The notes under the pieces are model-generated. The model was not told the DNA's origin, ran no database searches, and saw only the letters and a program-made list of their open reading frames with translations. Both the position numbers and the translations under genes were made by a program. DNA of 64,000 nt from Paraburkholderia kirstenboschensis (GTDB lineage Bacteria; Pseudomonadota; Gammaproteobacteria; Burkholderiales; Burkholderiaceae), in NCBI RefSeq assembly GCF_904848585.1, contig NZ_CAJHCR010000006.1, forward strand, positions 1 to 64,000, given 5' to 3'. This document shows positions 1 through 8,221 of this stretch, piece by piece; the first letter of the stretch is position 1; each line of letters begins with the position of its first letter.

Positions 1-109
1 TTATCACTCCGTTCTCCTGCTTGGCGTCCAAGCAGGCAGTTGAACATGTGGGTCAATTTTCGATGCAAATTTCTAGCGGAAGTGGGTCAGTTCTATGCGC
101 GTATCAACA
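1..109 (-). mobile_element. Terminal end of an IS21-family insertion sequence (element continues off the left edge)
   Basis: Read on the minus strand, the element starts with TGTTGAT (109-103) and carries two GGTCA-type repeats of the IS21 kind: AGAACTGACCCAC (94-82) and AAAATTGACCCAC (60-48). A perfect 9-bp hairpin (16-24 with 28-36) and a GGAG-type ribosome binding site at about 10-6 follow, so the istA start codon should lie just outside the window. Multiple subterminal repeats plus a TGT terminus are characteristic of IS21 elements. The family call rests on this pattern; no transposase is visible. The boundary falls inside the phospholipase-D-like gene. Confidence 0.65.
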
Positions 110-1073
110 GTACGACGCTCGTCTCAGACGGCGCCTGGCGCAAAGCTTTCGCCGGGTCGTCGCTGACCATCTGCGTTCTCGCCCATTCCAGCGATAGCGT
201 GCCATCAAGCAGTTGCTGCACGATCGGCGCATCACGCATGGCGTCCAGGTAGGCGGCGGCCGTCGAGTCGCTTTCGATCGTACGGGCTTTCCGGTTCAGT
301 TCATCCGGCTTGTCAGCGCCGGCACGGCGGACGATAAGGTCGACCGGATATGACGACTCACTTGCCCAATAACGGTCGAATTCATCTGCGACATCGATTG
401 AAATTGTGCCTATAGCCAGTACATCGAGATCGGCGAAGACAATCCCGTCGGTGGCGCCGAAGTACTCGTCGCCGATATTGCGTCCACCGACGATTGTTGC
501 GGCGCCGTCGGCGGTGAATGACTTGTTATGCATGCGACGGTTGGTACGCGAAAAATCCGTCAGGAAGCCGATGAACTTCGGACTGCGGATGACGAACGGG
601 TTGAACAACCGGACCTCGACATTCGGATGTGTCTGAAGCGCGGCCAGCGTGTCATCGAGCGATGACGAACCGTAGTCGTCCAGCAACAGGCGCACTCGTA
701 CGCCACGATCAGCGGCCGCACGCAGTGCATCGAGCAGGAGCGTGCCCGTGCGATCGTTTCGCCAGATGTAATATTGGACGTCGAGCGTACGCTCAGCCGT
801 GCGGGCCAGCTCCATGCGCGCAGCGAAGGCTGCACGCGGATCCGCCAACGGATAGATACCGGCCATATCGTGGTGAGCCGCCAGGTCGTGAGCGGCCGAC
901 CGCCCAAGCGTCGTGGTCCGCGCCTCTGCTGCGCTTATTGCCACCGATGGCGTGCGGCTTTCAAGCGGTGGCAGCGCGCAGCCGGACAGCGCAGCCGCGC
1001 AGACCGCAATCGATGCAACGACGATAACCGATCTTTTCAGGAGGTCGGGTGCAACGTATCTCAGCGTTGGCAT
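93..1073 (-). pseudogene. Phospholipase D / cardiolipin synthase-like lipoprotein, truncated by an insertion element
   Basis: The 326-residue product has a hydrophobic N-terminus ending in a lipobox (LSGC, about residues 29-32), the YYIW and RGVRVRLLLDD blocks of the PLD superfamily, and one HKD motif (MHNKSF...D...GGRN, about residues 181-200). Family members of this type are around 500 residues and need two HKD motifs to form the active site; the second is missing. Native sequence stops near position 109, and the last codons to the stop at 93 belong to the insertion sequence end. The product is therefore probably inactive. The chosen start has a poor ribosome binding site, so a slightly different start is possible. 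Confidence 0.75.
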
Positions 1074-1361
1074 GGCTTAACCGGGCTCTGCGAACAATCA
1101 AAGGGTCGGCCTCAGGTTGCTCTCCAGGATGCTTTCCGCGCCACGCCGTCAGCTGTTTCTCGCAAGCGTGCGTGAAGCGTAGTCTAAGCCGAACCGGTCT
1201 CGGCGTGACCGTGTGATGACGCAGCGGGCGGTGGGGATTGCAGCACCGAATAGCGGCGCCCGTGTTCCGCCAGGCGTAAAGTCTCGTCGCGTGCCGCGAA
1301 GCCCGGATCGTTCGACTGTTGTCTTTCCGGGTTACATGCGAATTTTTAGCGGAATAGCGAT

Positions 1362-1396
1362 GACCGAACATTGGGAATCGCTCCCAATGTTCGGTC
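1362..1396 (-). terminator. Perfect 15-bp stem-loop, probable transcription stop
   Basis: GACCGAACATTGGGA (1362-1376) pairs perfectly with 1382-1396 around a 5-base loop. It sits 3 bases beyond the stop of the GST remnant that ends the minus-strand unit. There is no strong T-run immediately after it, so termination rather than another structural role is inferred from position. The rest of the 1074-1398 gap holds no gene that I can support. Confidence 0.5.
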
Positions 1397-1398
1397 TC

Positions 1399-1650
1399 TT
1401 ATGCCTTCGATGAAGCACGGTCCGATACCTTGCCGTACCAGGCTTGTAATGCGTCGAATGCAGTGGGAATGTTCATCTTCATACCGCCCGCCGCGAAGTC
1501 GACGGTCACAAATGTCGTAATGTCGGCCACCGAGAACTCGTCCCCTGCCACGAAGGGAACCGTCTTCAGGCGCTCGTTGAAGTCAGCGAAGAAGTTTTTC
1601 GTCCACAACATCTGAACGATTACGCACGCCGCTATCCAAGGCGGCGCGAG
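1399..1650 (-). pseudogene. C-terminal remnant of a glutathione S-transferase
   Basis: About 75-80 residues match the GST C-terminal helical domain: VPFVAGDEFSVADIT is the family's N-capping/hydrophobic staple region, followed by a WYGKVSDR-type ending and a TAA stop. The reading frame runs upstream into the neighbouring dehydrogenase gene only as antisense-frame noise, and there is no thioredoxin-like N-terminal domain with a glutathione site. The 5' end is approximate. It lies 10 bases downstream of the dehydrogenase stop, so the original GST was probably the last gene of this unit and lost its 5' two thirds by deletion. Confidence 0.65.
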
Positions 1651-1660
1651 CGTGAGCGCG

Positions 1661-2407
1661 TCAGAGCTTCGATCCACCGTCGACACGCAACGTGTCGCCC
1701 GTGACCCAGCGTGCGTCATCGGACGCGAGGAACACGGCTGCGCCCGCGATGTCGTCGGGCTGCGCGACACGCTTGAGCGCCTGCATGCCCAGCGTGAAGT
1801 CGCGGCCCGCGTCTGTCTTTGCGAAGTTCGACATATCCGTTTCGACCACGCCCGGAGCGATCGCATTGACGCGGATGCCACGCTCGCCGAGTGCGGACGC
1901 GAAGTGGCGCACGAGCGTGTCAACGGCGCCCTTGGTCGCCGCGTAGGCGGACAGGTTGTTGACGGACGCCCGCGCGGCCAGCGACGACAGCAACACGACG
2001 CTGCTGCCAACGCCCAGCACCGGCAGCAATTGCTGCACGAGGAAGAACGGCGCGCGCACGTTGACGGCGAACAGGTCGTCGAAGTCTTCGACGGTCGTGT
2101 CCTCGATTGAAGCGGCCTTCGAGATGCCCGCATTCGCGACGAGAATGTCGAGCCGTTCGCCCGTCAACGATCGCACGCGCTTGGCCAGTTCATGCGGCCC
2201 GTTTGCGTCGCGCAGATCGGCCGCGACCTTGTCGGCCCGTCCGCCTGCCGCGCGGATCGTTTCGACGACATCGTCCGCGGCCTGCGCCGCATTGCTGTAG
2301 TGAACCAGCACACGCGCGCCCGCTTTCGCCAGCGCGATGGCGGTTGCGCGGCCGATGCCGCGAGATGCGCCCGTCACGAGCGCGGTCTTGCCTGTCAGTG
2401 AGGTCAT
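1661..2407 (-). CDS. Short-chain dehydrogenase/reductase (SDR family)
   Basis: A 248-residue classical SDR of usual length. It has the TGASRGIG NAD(P)-binding glycine motif (residues 12-19), NAG (about 91-93), the catalytic Ser and YxxxK (SAYAATKGA, about 153-161) and a C-terminal VDGG. The substrate cannot be read from the sequence. It is roughly three quarters identical by eye to the SDR at 5253-5999, so the two are recent paralogues. It lies 51 bases downstream of the hydrolase gene and just upstream of the GST remnant, and is read with them from the promoter near 3480. Confidence 0.9.
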   Translation of the reverse strand: MTSLTGKTALVTGASRGIGRATAIALAKAGARVLVHYSNAAQAADDVVETIRAAGGRADKVAADLRDANGPHELAKRVRSLTGERLDILVANAGISKAASIEDTTVEDFDDLFAVNVRAPFFLVQQLLPVLGVGSSVVLLSSLAARASVNNLSAYAATKGAVDTLVRHFASALGERGIRVNAIAPGVVETDMSNFAKTDAGRDFTLGMQALKRVAQPDDIAGAAVFLASDDARWVTGDTLRVDGGSKL

Positions 2408-2458
2408 GATGAGATTCCAGTGTGAGAAGTCGTGTGATTAGTCGTGTGAGACTGCGCG

Positions 2459-3325
2459 TTACGCAGCCGTTGCCTTTGCTTCCGAAAGAAACTGATCGAC
2501 ATGCGCGACAAAGCGCGCGGGGTACTGATACAGCGAGCCGTGATTCGCATCCGGATAGATGATCAGTTGCGAATTCGGGATGTGCTGTTGAAGGGTCCAC
2601 GAGTTGATCGAATAGATGATCACGTCGTTGTCGCCATTGACCACGAGCGTCGGCTGTTTGAGCGCGGCGAGGTAGTCGTACGGGTTGTCACGCGGCGCGC
2701 CCCACTTGGCGAGTGCCGCGAGTTGCGCGGGCGCGACGTTGTCGTTGGCTTCGGGATCTCGGTTATGGGTGCGCAGACGGAAGCGCTCGATGAAGCCGCG
2801 GCCCGCCGCCTGGCTCGCTTCGGACGGCGCGAAATGCACGCGCAGCCACAAATGATCGGGATGCGCATACGACGCGCTAAAAATCTCCTGTGCTTCCGGC
2901 GTGAGCGTCGTCATGCCTTCGCCGCTGCGCGGGCCTGTGCCGACGAGAATCACTTTGCGCACCAGTTGCGGCTTCGTGATTGCCAGTTCCTGCGCGATCA
3001 GTCCGCCCATCGAAAAGCCGAGCACGTCGACCTGCTTCAAGCCGAGCGCTCCGATGAACGCAGCCGCATTGGCGGTCATCTCTTCGATAGACTCCGGCAC
3101 CTCGCCTGAGCTGCTCGAAATGCCAGCGTTGTTGAACAGAATCACCTCGCGGTGTTGCGCGAGACCGTCGGTGACGGCCGGGTCCCAGTGATCCATCGTG
3201 CCGGTGAAGTGAATGTTCATCACGAGCGGCACGCCCGTGGGATTGCCGAAGCGGCGGTAAGCGAAGCGGATGCCGTTGGCCTCGACGAACTGGGTCGGCG
3301 CGGTGTGGTGAGTATGGCGTGTCAT
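2459..3325 (-). CDS. Alpha/beta hydrolase
   Basis: A 288-residue alpha/beta-hydrolase fold protein. The nucleophile elbow GFSMGG lies near residue 105, a late Asp in VVNGDNDVIIY near residue 234, and the catalytic His in DANHGS near residue 262. The start at 3325 is preferred over an upstream one because AAGGAC lies at the right distance, and the 59 codons upstream are promoter sequence. It is the first gene of the second minus-strand unit, behind a LysR-type operator. An esterase, haloperoxidase-like or ring-cleavage-product hydrolase are all possible; the substrate is unknown. Confidence 0.88.
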   Translation of the reverse strand: MTRHTHHTAPTQFVEANGIRFAYRRFGNPTGVPLVMNIHFTGTMDHWDPAVTDGLAQHREVILFNNAGISSSSGEVPESIEEMTANAAAFIGALGLKQVDVLGFSMGGLIAQELAITKPQLVRKVILVGTGPRSGEGMTTLTPEAQEIFSASYAHPDHLWLRVHFAPSEASQAAGRGFIERFRLRTHNRDPEANDNVAPAQLAALAKWGAPRDNPYDYLAALKQPTLVVNGDNDVIIYSINSWTLQQHIPNSQLIIYPDANHGSLYQYPARFVAHVDQFLSEAKATAA

Positions 3326-3447
3326 GGCGGTTGTCCTTTCCGGAAGTCCTTGAGGGTTGTGCGGTGCGCTATAGCTGAAACGTATGGCGAGGCTGGTTGC
3401 TGTGTTTCGCCTCGTCTGCTTGCGCTTCGTATGGCGCCATCCTGGAA

Positions 3448-3515
3448 CGTAATTTAGGCGCGGCGCGTCGTGAGCGGAAAGACTTTGTATGTTGTGTGGC
3501 ATGCCTGGAATGCAT
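3448..3515 (-). promoter_or_regulatory. Promoter with LysR-type operator, second copy
   Basis: ATGCCTGGAATGCAT (3501-3515) is an interrupted palindrome of the T-N11-A type bound by LysR regulators. Twenty bases away is GACTTTGTA (3481-3489), and 33 bases further CGTAATTTA (from 3448), which reads as TAAATT on the minus strand and could be the -10 region. The same three blocks with identical spacing occur at 6105-6172. The block drives the hydrolase/SDR unit toward lower coordinates. Confidence 0.7.
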
Positions 3516-3532
3516 GCCCCCGTAAGCAGGCT

Positions 3533-4276
3533 TCATGAGGCCGTGCGGCCTCCGTTCACGCGCAGCACTTCGCCCGTCATGAAACTGGCGGACGCCACGT
3601 ACACGATCGCTTCGGCGATTTCATCCGGCGTGCCCGCGCGCTTGAGCGGCACGGTGTCGAGGAACGCCGCCTTGCGTTCGGGCGTCTGCGTGAGCCGGTC
3701 GAGCATCGGCGTTTGCACCGGACCCGGTGCGACCGCGTTGACGCGCACGCCGAAAGCAGCGGCTTCGAGCGCCGCCGACTTCGTCAGCCCTTCGACGGCA
3801 TGCTTGCTGGCGACGTAGAGCGCTGCACCGGCCGCGCCGCGCGCGCCCATCGTCGACGACACATTGACGATGCTGCCGCTGCGTTGCGCCGACATCGCGC
3901 GCAATTGATGCTTTATTGCGAGCAGGGTGCCTAGCACGTTGGCATCGAAAACGTCCGCGTAACGTGCGGCTGTCTGATCGACGACGGGAGCCGATTCGCC
4001 TTCCGTGCCCGCCGCGTTCACGGCGATATCGAGCCTTCTGAAATGTGCGACGGTGCGCTCGATCAGCGCCTGAACCTCGTCTTCGATGCGCACATCGGCG
4101 GGGATGAACTCTGCCTCTGAGCCGAGCGCGCGGAGCGTGTCCGCGAGCGCCAGGCCTTCGTCCATGCGCCTGCCCGAGATCACGACGCGGGCCTTCGCGC
4201 GCGCAAAAGCAAGGGCGGCTGCGCGACCGATGCCGCTCAATGCGCCCGTCACGAGCACGACTGTCTGTTCGTTCAT
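3533..4276 (-). CDS. Short-chain dehydrogenase/reductase (SDR family)
   Basis: A 247-residue classical SDR with TGALSGIG (residues 10-17), NAAG (about 88-91), catalytic Ser in NVSSTMG, YVASK (about 152-156) and a C-terminal VNGG. It is more distant from the other two SDRs here than they are from each other. It starts 9 bases after the DUF427 gene and ends 18 bases before the second LysR box, making it the last gene of the first unit. The substrate is unknown; members of this subgroup are often annotated as glucose 1-dehydrogenase-like without proof. Confidence 0.9.
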   Translation of the reverse strand: MNEQTVVLVTGALSGIGRAAALAFARAKARVVISGRRMDEGLALADTLRALGSEAEFIPADVRIEDEVQALIERTVAHFRRLDIAVNAAGTEGESAPVVDQTAARYADVFDANVLGTLLAIKHQLRAMSAQRSGSIVNVSSTMGARGAAGAALYVASKHAVEGLTKSAALEAAAFGVRVNAVAPGPVQTPMLDRLTQTPERKAAFLDTVPLKRAGTPDEIAEAIVYVASASFMTGEVLRVNGGRTAS

Positions 4277-4285
4277 GCTGGTTCC

Positions 4286-4684
4286 TTACTGGTGTTGTTC
4301 GATCGAATCGACACGGTCGGTGTAGAACGCGAGGTGGGCGCGGATCGGCTCGACTGCGGGATACGGCGACTCGTAAGTCCAGATCGCATTGACGGCGCGC
4401 TCGCCGCCCGAAGGGATCGAGAAGTACGCGGCGTCGCCCTTGTACGGGCAGTAAGTCGAATGACTGGTGCGTTCGAGCAGCGCCATGTCGACATCCTTGC
4501 GTGGGATGTAGAAGACAGGCGGATACTGCGCTTCATGAAGTGTCAGTGCATTGCGCGTGTCGGCGACGATGCGGCCCGCGACCTTGACCACGACGCGCGA
4601 AGCATTGGGCTCGATCGTGATCGGGTGATCGGGGCCGGGCGTTTTCACGCTGCGCGCCGCGTTGGGAGCATGGCTGGTGGACAT
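4286..4684 (-). CDS. DUF427 domain protein
   Basis: A 132-residue protein matching DUF427, with the family's conserved YCPYKGDA motif (about residues 78-85), a preceding YIPRKDV strand and a following AIWTYESP strand. It is of usual single-domain length. DUF427 proteins are small beta-rich proteins often found next to SDRs and oxidoreductases; their biochemical role is not settled. It lies 15 bases from the OYE remnant and 9 bases from the SDR, which fits one transcript. Confidence 0.85.
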   Translation of the reverse strand: MSTSHAPNAARSVKTPGPDHPITIEPNASRVVVKVAGRIVADTRNALTLHEAQYPPVFYIPRKDVDMALLERTSHSTYCPYKGDAAYFSIPSGGERAVNAIWTYESPYPAVEPIRAHLAFYTDRVDSIEQHQ

Positions 4685-4699
4685 GAGTGCATTCCCCGA

Positions 4700-5197
4700 T
4701 CAGGCAGGTTGGTCGGCAGACGGTTCGACGGCAACGGTATCGCTGCTCGCGTTGTCGTAGGCGGGAAAGTCGATGTACGCGCGTTCGTCGCCGCCCCAGA
4801 ACGCGTCGCGTTGGTACGGCGCAAGCGGCAGAGCTCGGCGCAGGCGCTCGGGCAAATCCGGGTTCGACGAAAACCAGCGGCCGAAGGCGACCAGATCGGC
4901 GTCGCCTCGTTGCAGGATTTGCTTCGCACCTGCGCGATCGAAACCACCGGCTGCGGCGTCCGTGTAGATGCCGGGCGCGCCGAGATAGCCACGGCTGTCG
5001 TACGAAGGATGCGCGCTTTCGGTAATCAGCAGACCGCCTTGCGACGCGCGCTGGCGGTAATACTCGACCATCATCGCGCTCGGGCTGTCGTCGGCAGCGG
5101 AGCGCAGGCGCGTCATCGGCGCGTGCACAACGCGGTGCGATAGTTGTAGCGGGCCGATCCGGGTCGAAGAGAATAGTTTGAGGTGCGAGCCTGACAT
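4700..5197 (-). pseudogene. Old Yellow Enzyme family flavin oxidoreductase with a large in-frame internal deletion
   Basis: The 165-residue product joins the true N-terminus of an OYE/NADH:flavin oxidoreductase (LFSSTRIGPLQLSHRVVHAP through LITES and GYLGAPGIYTD, about residues 1-81) directly to the C-terminal end (AGGFDRAGAK, DLVAFGRWFSSNPDLP, YGGDER-like). Family members are about 360 residues. The missing middle, about 190-200 residues, carries the substrate-binding His/Asn pair, the active-site Tyr and much of the FMN barrel, so the protein should not be an active reductase. The frame is intact through the junction near 4945-4960. Start at 5197 (MSGSHLKLF) matches family N-termini. Confidence 0.85.
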
Positions 5198-5252
5198 TCT
5201 GGATGCCTTATTAATCGATAGAGATGGAATACGCTGCGATTGCGTGTGTCGG

Positions 5253-5999
5253 TCAGAGCTTCGAGCCGCCGTCGACGAGCAGTGTGTCACCCGTGATCCA
5301 GCCGGCGTTGTCGGACGCAAGAAACGTCACCGCGCCGGCGATGTCGTCGGGTTGCGCGACGCGCTTCAACGCCTGCAGGGAGAGCGTGTAGTCGCGGCCT
5401 TCGTCGGTTGTCGCGAAGCTCGACATGTCGGTCGCGACGACGCCGGGCGCCACCGCGTTCACGCGCACGCTGCGCTCTCCGAGCGCCGATGCGAAATGCC
5501 GCACGAGGGTATCGACGGCGCCTTTCGTCGCGGCATACGCGGCCAGTTCGCCAACCGCGGCGCGTGCCGCCAGCGACGACAGCAGCACGACACTGCTGCC
5601 TTTGCAGAGCATCGGCAGAAGCTGCTGGACGAGGAAGAACGGCGCCCGCACGTTGACGGCAAAGAGATCGTCGAAATCATCCACAGTCGTGTCTTCGATG
5701 CTCGCGGCCTTGGCGATGCCCGCGTTCGCCACCAGCACGTCGAGCCGTCCGCCGACGACGGCGCGCACGCGCTTAGCGAGCGTGTGCGGGCCGTCGGCCG
5801 CGAGCAGATTGGCAGCGATCTTCTGCGCGTGCCCGCCGCTCGCGACGATCGCTGCGACGGTCGAATCGGCCGCTGCTTCGTTGCTGCTGTAGTGCACGAG
5901 CACCTGCGCGCCCGCGCGTCCGAGCGCAAGCGCGATGGCGCGGCCGATGCCGCGTGATGCGCCCGTTACGAGCGCGGTTTTTCCAGAAAGGTCGTTCAT
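5253..5999 (-). CDS. Short-chain dehydrogenase/reductase (SDR family)
   Basis: A 248-residue classical SDR with TGASRGIG (12-19), NAG, SAYAATKGA-type catalytic YxxxK (AYAATK, about 154-159) and terminal VDGGSKL. It is a close paralogue of the gene at 1661-2407, sharing long identical blocks such as KAASIEDTTV and FDDLFAVNVRAPFFLVQQLLP. Start at 5999 is supported by GGAG 9 bases upstream; the 28 codons further upstream are leader sequence. It is the first gene of the unit controlled from the region divergent to lysR. Confidence 0.92.
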   Translation of the reverse strand: MNDLSGKTALVTGASRGIGRAIALALGRAGAQVLVHYSSNEAAADSTVAAIVASGGHAQKIAANLLAADGPHTLAKRVRAVVGGRLDVLVANAGIAKAASIEDTTVDDFDDLFAVNVRAPFFLVQQLLPMLCKGSSVVLLSSLAARAAVGELAAYAATKGAVDTLVRHFASALGERSVRVNAVAPGVVATDMSSFATTDEGRDYTLSLQALKRVAQPDDIAGAVTFLASDNAGWITGDTLLVDGGSKL

Positions 6000-6104
6000 G
6001 GCGAAGCTCCGTTTGTGGTGTGCGGCACCGCTCAGCGATAGCCGCTGGGTATGACTGCGCGACTGTTTCTGCGGCGTCCGCACTGCTCAATGTGACTGTC
6101 GGCT

Positions 6105-6172
6105 CGTAATCTAGCCCTCGCTTGCGCAAAGAAAAAAGACTTTGTAGGCTGGCAGGCATGCCTCGAAAGCAT
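6105..6172 (-). promoter_or_regulatory. Promoter with LysR-type operator, first copy, in the lysR/SDR divergent region
   Basis: ATGCCTCGAAAGCAT (6158-6172) is a T-N11-A palindrome. With GACTTTGTA (6138-6146) and CGTAATCTA (from 6105, TAGATT on the minus strand) it reproduces the block at 3448-3515 with the same spacings (20 and 33 bases). The box lies between the divergent SDR operon and lysR, 32 bases before the lysR start, the usual place for a LysR regulator to control both itself and its target. Confidence 0.75.
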
Positions 6173-6203
6173 GGGGGAACGACAAGGCCAAACAGGAGAA
6201 GAC

Positions 6204-7085
6204 ATGGAGCTGCGCCATCTGCGCTATTTCGTTGCGGTAGCGGAAACAGGCAGCCTCACGGTCGCCGCCGAGCAGCGGCTGTTCACGTCCCAGCCGTCGC
6301 TCAGCCGGCAGATTCGCGATTTGGAAGACGAAGTGCGCGCGGAACTGTTCAGCCGCAGCGCGCGGGGCGTCGAGCTGACGGCGTCGGGCAAGGCGTTTCT
6401 GGACCATGCACGGCTCGCGCTCGCCCAGGTCGATGCTGCCGTCGAGGCCGCGCGCCGCGCCTCGCGTCCTGCCAAACAGGTGTTCGCGCTCGGTTTTTTG
6501 ACGGGTCAGGAAATGACCTGGTTGCCGCGCGCGATGCAAGTCTTGCGCGACGAGCTGCCGAATATCGACGTGACAGTGTCGAGCGGCTATTCGCCCGATC
6601 TCGCCGACGCCGTCGCGCGCGGCAAGCTAGACCTCGCGTTCGTGCGCTGCGAGCCGGGGCTGGATCTCGATTACCGCGTGGTCCATCGCGAGAAACTGAT
6701 CGTGCTGATGCCCAGCGACCATCGGCTGACAGCGAAAGAAGCGATCTCGCCTTCAGACCTGGAGGGCGAGACGTTTGTCATGGCGTCGAACAAGGCCCGC
6801 GTGCTGCACGATGTGGTCGAGCGATATCTGCGGGAGAACGGGCTCGATCCCAAGCCCGAACATGGCGTCGACAACCTGGCGATGGCGATGTCGCTGGTCG
6901 CTTCCACGCGCGGGCTGTCGCTGATGCCCGAGTACGCGAACAATCTGCTGCCGTGGTCGGTGGTGAGCCGCCCGCTGGAAGGCGAAGCGCCGACCGTCGA
7001 TCTCGCGATCGGCTACAGTCGGTCGAATGCATCGCCCGTGCTTAAATTTTTTCTGTCCAGAGCGGATGAACTGATGGCTGCCTGA
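6204..7085 (+). CDS. LysR-family transcriptional regulator
   Basis: A 293-residue LysR regulator with the N-terminal winged helix (MELRHLRYFVAVAETGSLT, SQPSLSRQIRDLE; residues 1-60) and a LysR substrate-binding domain. Start at 6204 is preferred over an ORF start 33 bases upstream because AGGAGA precedes it and the MELRHLRYF opening is typical. It is divergent from the SDR/OYE/DUF427 unit, and the operator in between recurs at the second unit, so it probably controls both. The inducer is unknown. Confidence 0.93.
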   Translation: MELRHLRYFVAVAETGSLTVAAEQRLFTSQPSLSRQIRDLEDEVRAELFSRSARGVELTASGKAFLDHARLALAQVDAAVEAARRASRPAKQVFALGFLTGQEMTWLPRAMQVLRDELPNIDVTVSSGYSPDLADAVARGKLDLAFVRCEPGLDLDYRVVHREKLIVLMPSDHRLTAKEAISPSDLEGETFVMASNKARVLHDVVERYLRENGLDPKPEHGVDNLAMAMSLVASTRGLSLMPEYANNLLPWSVVSRPLEGEAPTVDLAIGYSRSNASPVLKFFLSRADELMAA

Positions 7086-7100
7086 GTGACGCTGAGCGGC

Positions 7101-7128
7101 GACGCTGTGCCCGGGTTGGCACAGCGTC
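7101..7128 (+). terminator. Stem-loop after lysR
   Basis: GACGCTGTGCC (7101-7111) pairs perfectly with 7118-7128 around a 6-base loop, 16 bases after the lysR stop. It lacks a T-run, so it is a weak candidate for a terminator. Confidence 0.4.
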
Positions 7129-7288
7129 CCTAAGAAGGAGGCTTAGCATCGGCCAGGACCCGCCTGTTGAGGCCGTCAATGTCCATTGGGAGATGCGCTC
7201 AGACCGGACACCGGCTACTTTCGCGACTGCGTATCCATTAACCCACGGAAGAATTAAGCCCTCCCCTCGATCAATTTTTGAAAAGTGT

Positions 7289-7318
7289 TTGCATTTTGGA
7301 AACGCTTTCCACTATGAT
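7289..7318 (+). promoter_or_regulatory. iclR promoter with overlapping IclR-type operator
   Basis: TTGCAT (7289-7294) and TATGAT (7313-7318) are spaced by 18 bases and form a sigma-70 promoter 36 bases before iclR. Between them is TGGAAACGCTTTCCA (7297-7311), a perfect palindrome around a central base that matches the known IclR-type consensus TGGAAATnATTTCCA closely. A protein bound there would block polymerase, so autorepression is the simplest reading. Confidence 0.75.
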
Positions 7319-7353
7319 GGCACACGTCGAACGACTCAACTTGGGTAGTCATC

Positions 7354-8169
7354 ATGAGCGCTGTCGCCGAACGCATCCTTCGTGTACTGGAAGAGCTCGC
7401 CAGTGCGCCAGAAGGCAAAACGCTTTCAGAACTTTCCGCCAAGCTCGATTTGCCAGTTAGCGCTACTCATCGTCTTCTCGCGGATCTGTTCGAGCAGGGT
7501 TATGTGCGCAAGGACGAACGGCGCGGCGAATTTTCGCTGACCATGAAACTTCCTTCGCTGGGACTGCGATTTCTCAGCGCAGGTGGGGTCGTTGACGTCG
7601 CCCAGCCCATTCTGGAACGACTTGCGGCTACTTCGGGCGAATTGGTTCGGCTTGCGATCGTCGATGGCGAGCAGTTGATTTACGTGGCCAAGGCGCAAGG
7701 CGCGCGACAAGGTATCCGCTACGACCCGGAGATGGGCCGGGCGGTGACTCTTTCATGCAGTGCAGCAGGCATGATCTGGCTCGCTGGCAAGAGCGAAGAA
7801 GACGCGATCCGGCTTGTGTCGAAACAGGGCTTTGGCATGCCGTCGGACTTTGGTCCGCTTGCGCCGACCACGTTCAAAGCTCTACTGCCAATGATCGAGC
7901 ACGCGCGCAAGAATGGCTACGCAACGACGCAAGACATGTTTCTGCCCGCCATGAGTTCTATGGCCACGCCTGTGCATATGAGCAATGGCGAAGTGCGCGC
8001 AATTCTGATCATCGCGGGACCGATGTCACGGTTGACTGAAGAGAGAATGAAAGAGCTCGCTCCGGCGCTCATGGCGACGGCAACTGAATTGTCCGATGCA
8101 AGCGGTGTGTCCCCCATGCTTAAGCAGGCAATGCAAGGCGCCAGCCGCACCGCAGGCGCTGAGCGCTAG
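7354..8169 (+). CDS. IclR-family transcriptional regulator
   Basis: A 271-residue protein with an N-terminal winged helix-turn-helix (AERILRVLEELAS, PVSATHRLLADLFEQGYV; residues 5-55) and a C-terminal IclR effector domain (RQGIRYDPEMGRAVTLSCSAAGMIWLA, continuing to the end). It is of usual family length. It is followed on the same strand by an MHS transporter and a small unknown protein, which it probably controls. The effector is unknown; the neighbours suggest a transported organic acid. Confidence 0.92.
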   Translation: MSAVAERILRVLEELASAPEGKTLSELSAKLDLPVSATHRLLADLFEQGYVRKDERRGEFSLTMKLPSLGLRFLSAGGVVDVAQPILERLAATSGELVRLAIVDGEQLIYVAKAQGARQGIRYDPEMGRAVTLSCSAAGMIWLAGKSEEDAIRLVSKQGFGMPSDFGPLAPTTFKALLPMIEHARKNGYATTQDMFLPAMSSMATPVHMSNGEVRAILIIAGPMSRLTEERMKELAPALMATATELSDASGVSPMLKQAMQGASRTAGAER

Positions 8170-8221
8170 GCCAAGGCGTCCGTTGCTGGACGTTATCCGT
8201 TCGTGACTTGATGTGGTGACA

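Noticed and set aside
1399..2133. A 244-residue minus-strand frame treated as one GST gene
   Set aside because: Only the last 75-80 codons have protein character; the rest is another frame of the SDR gene at 1661-2407.
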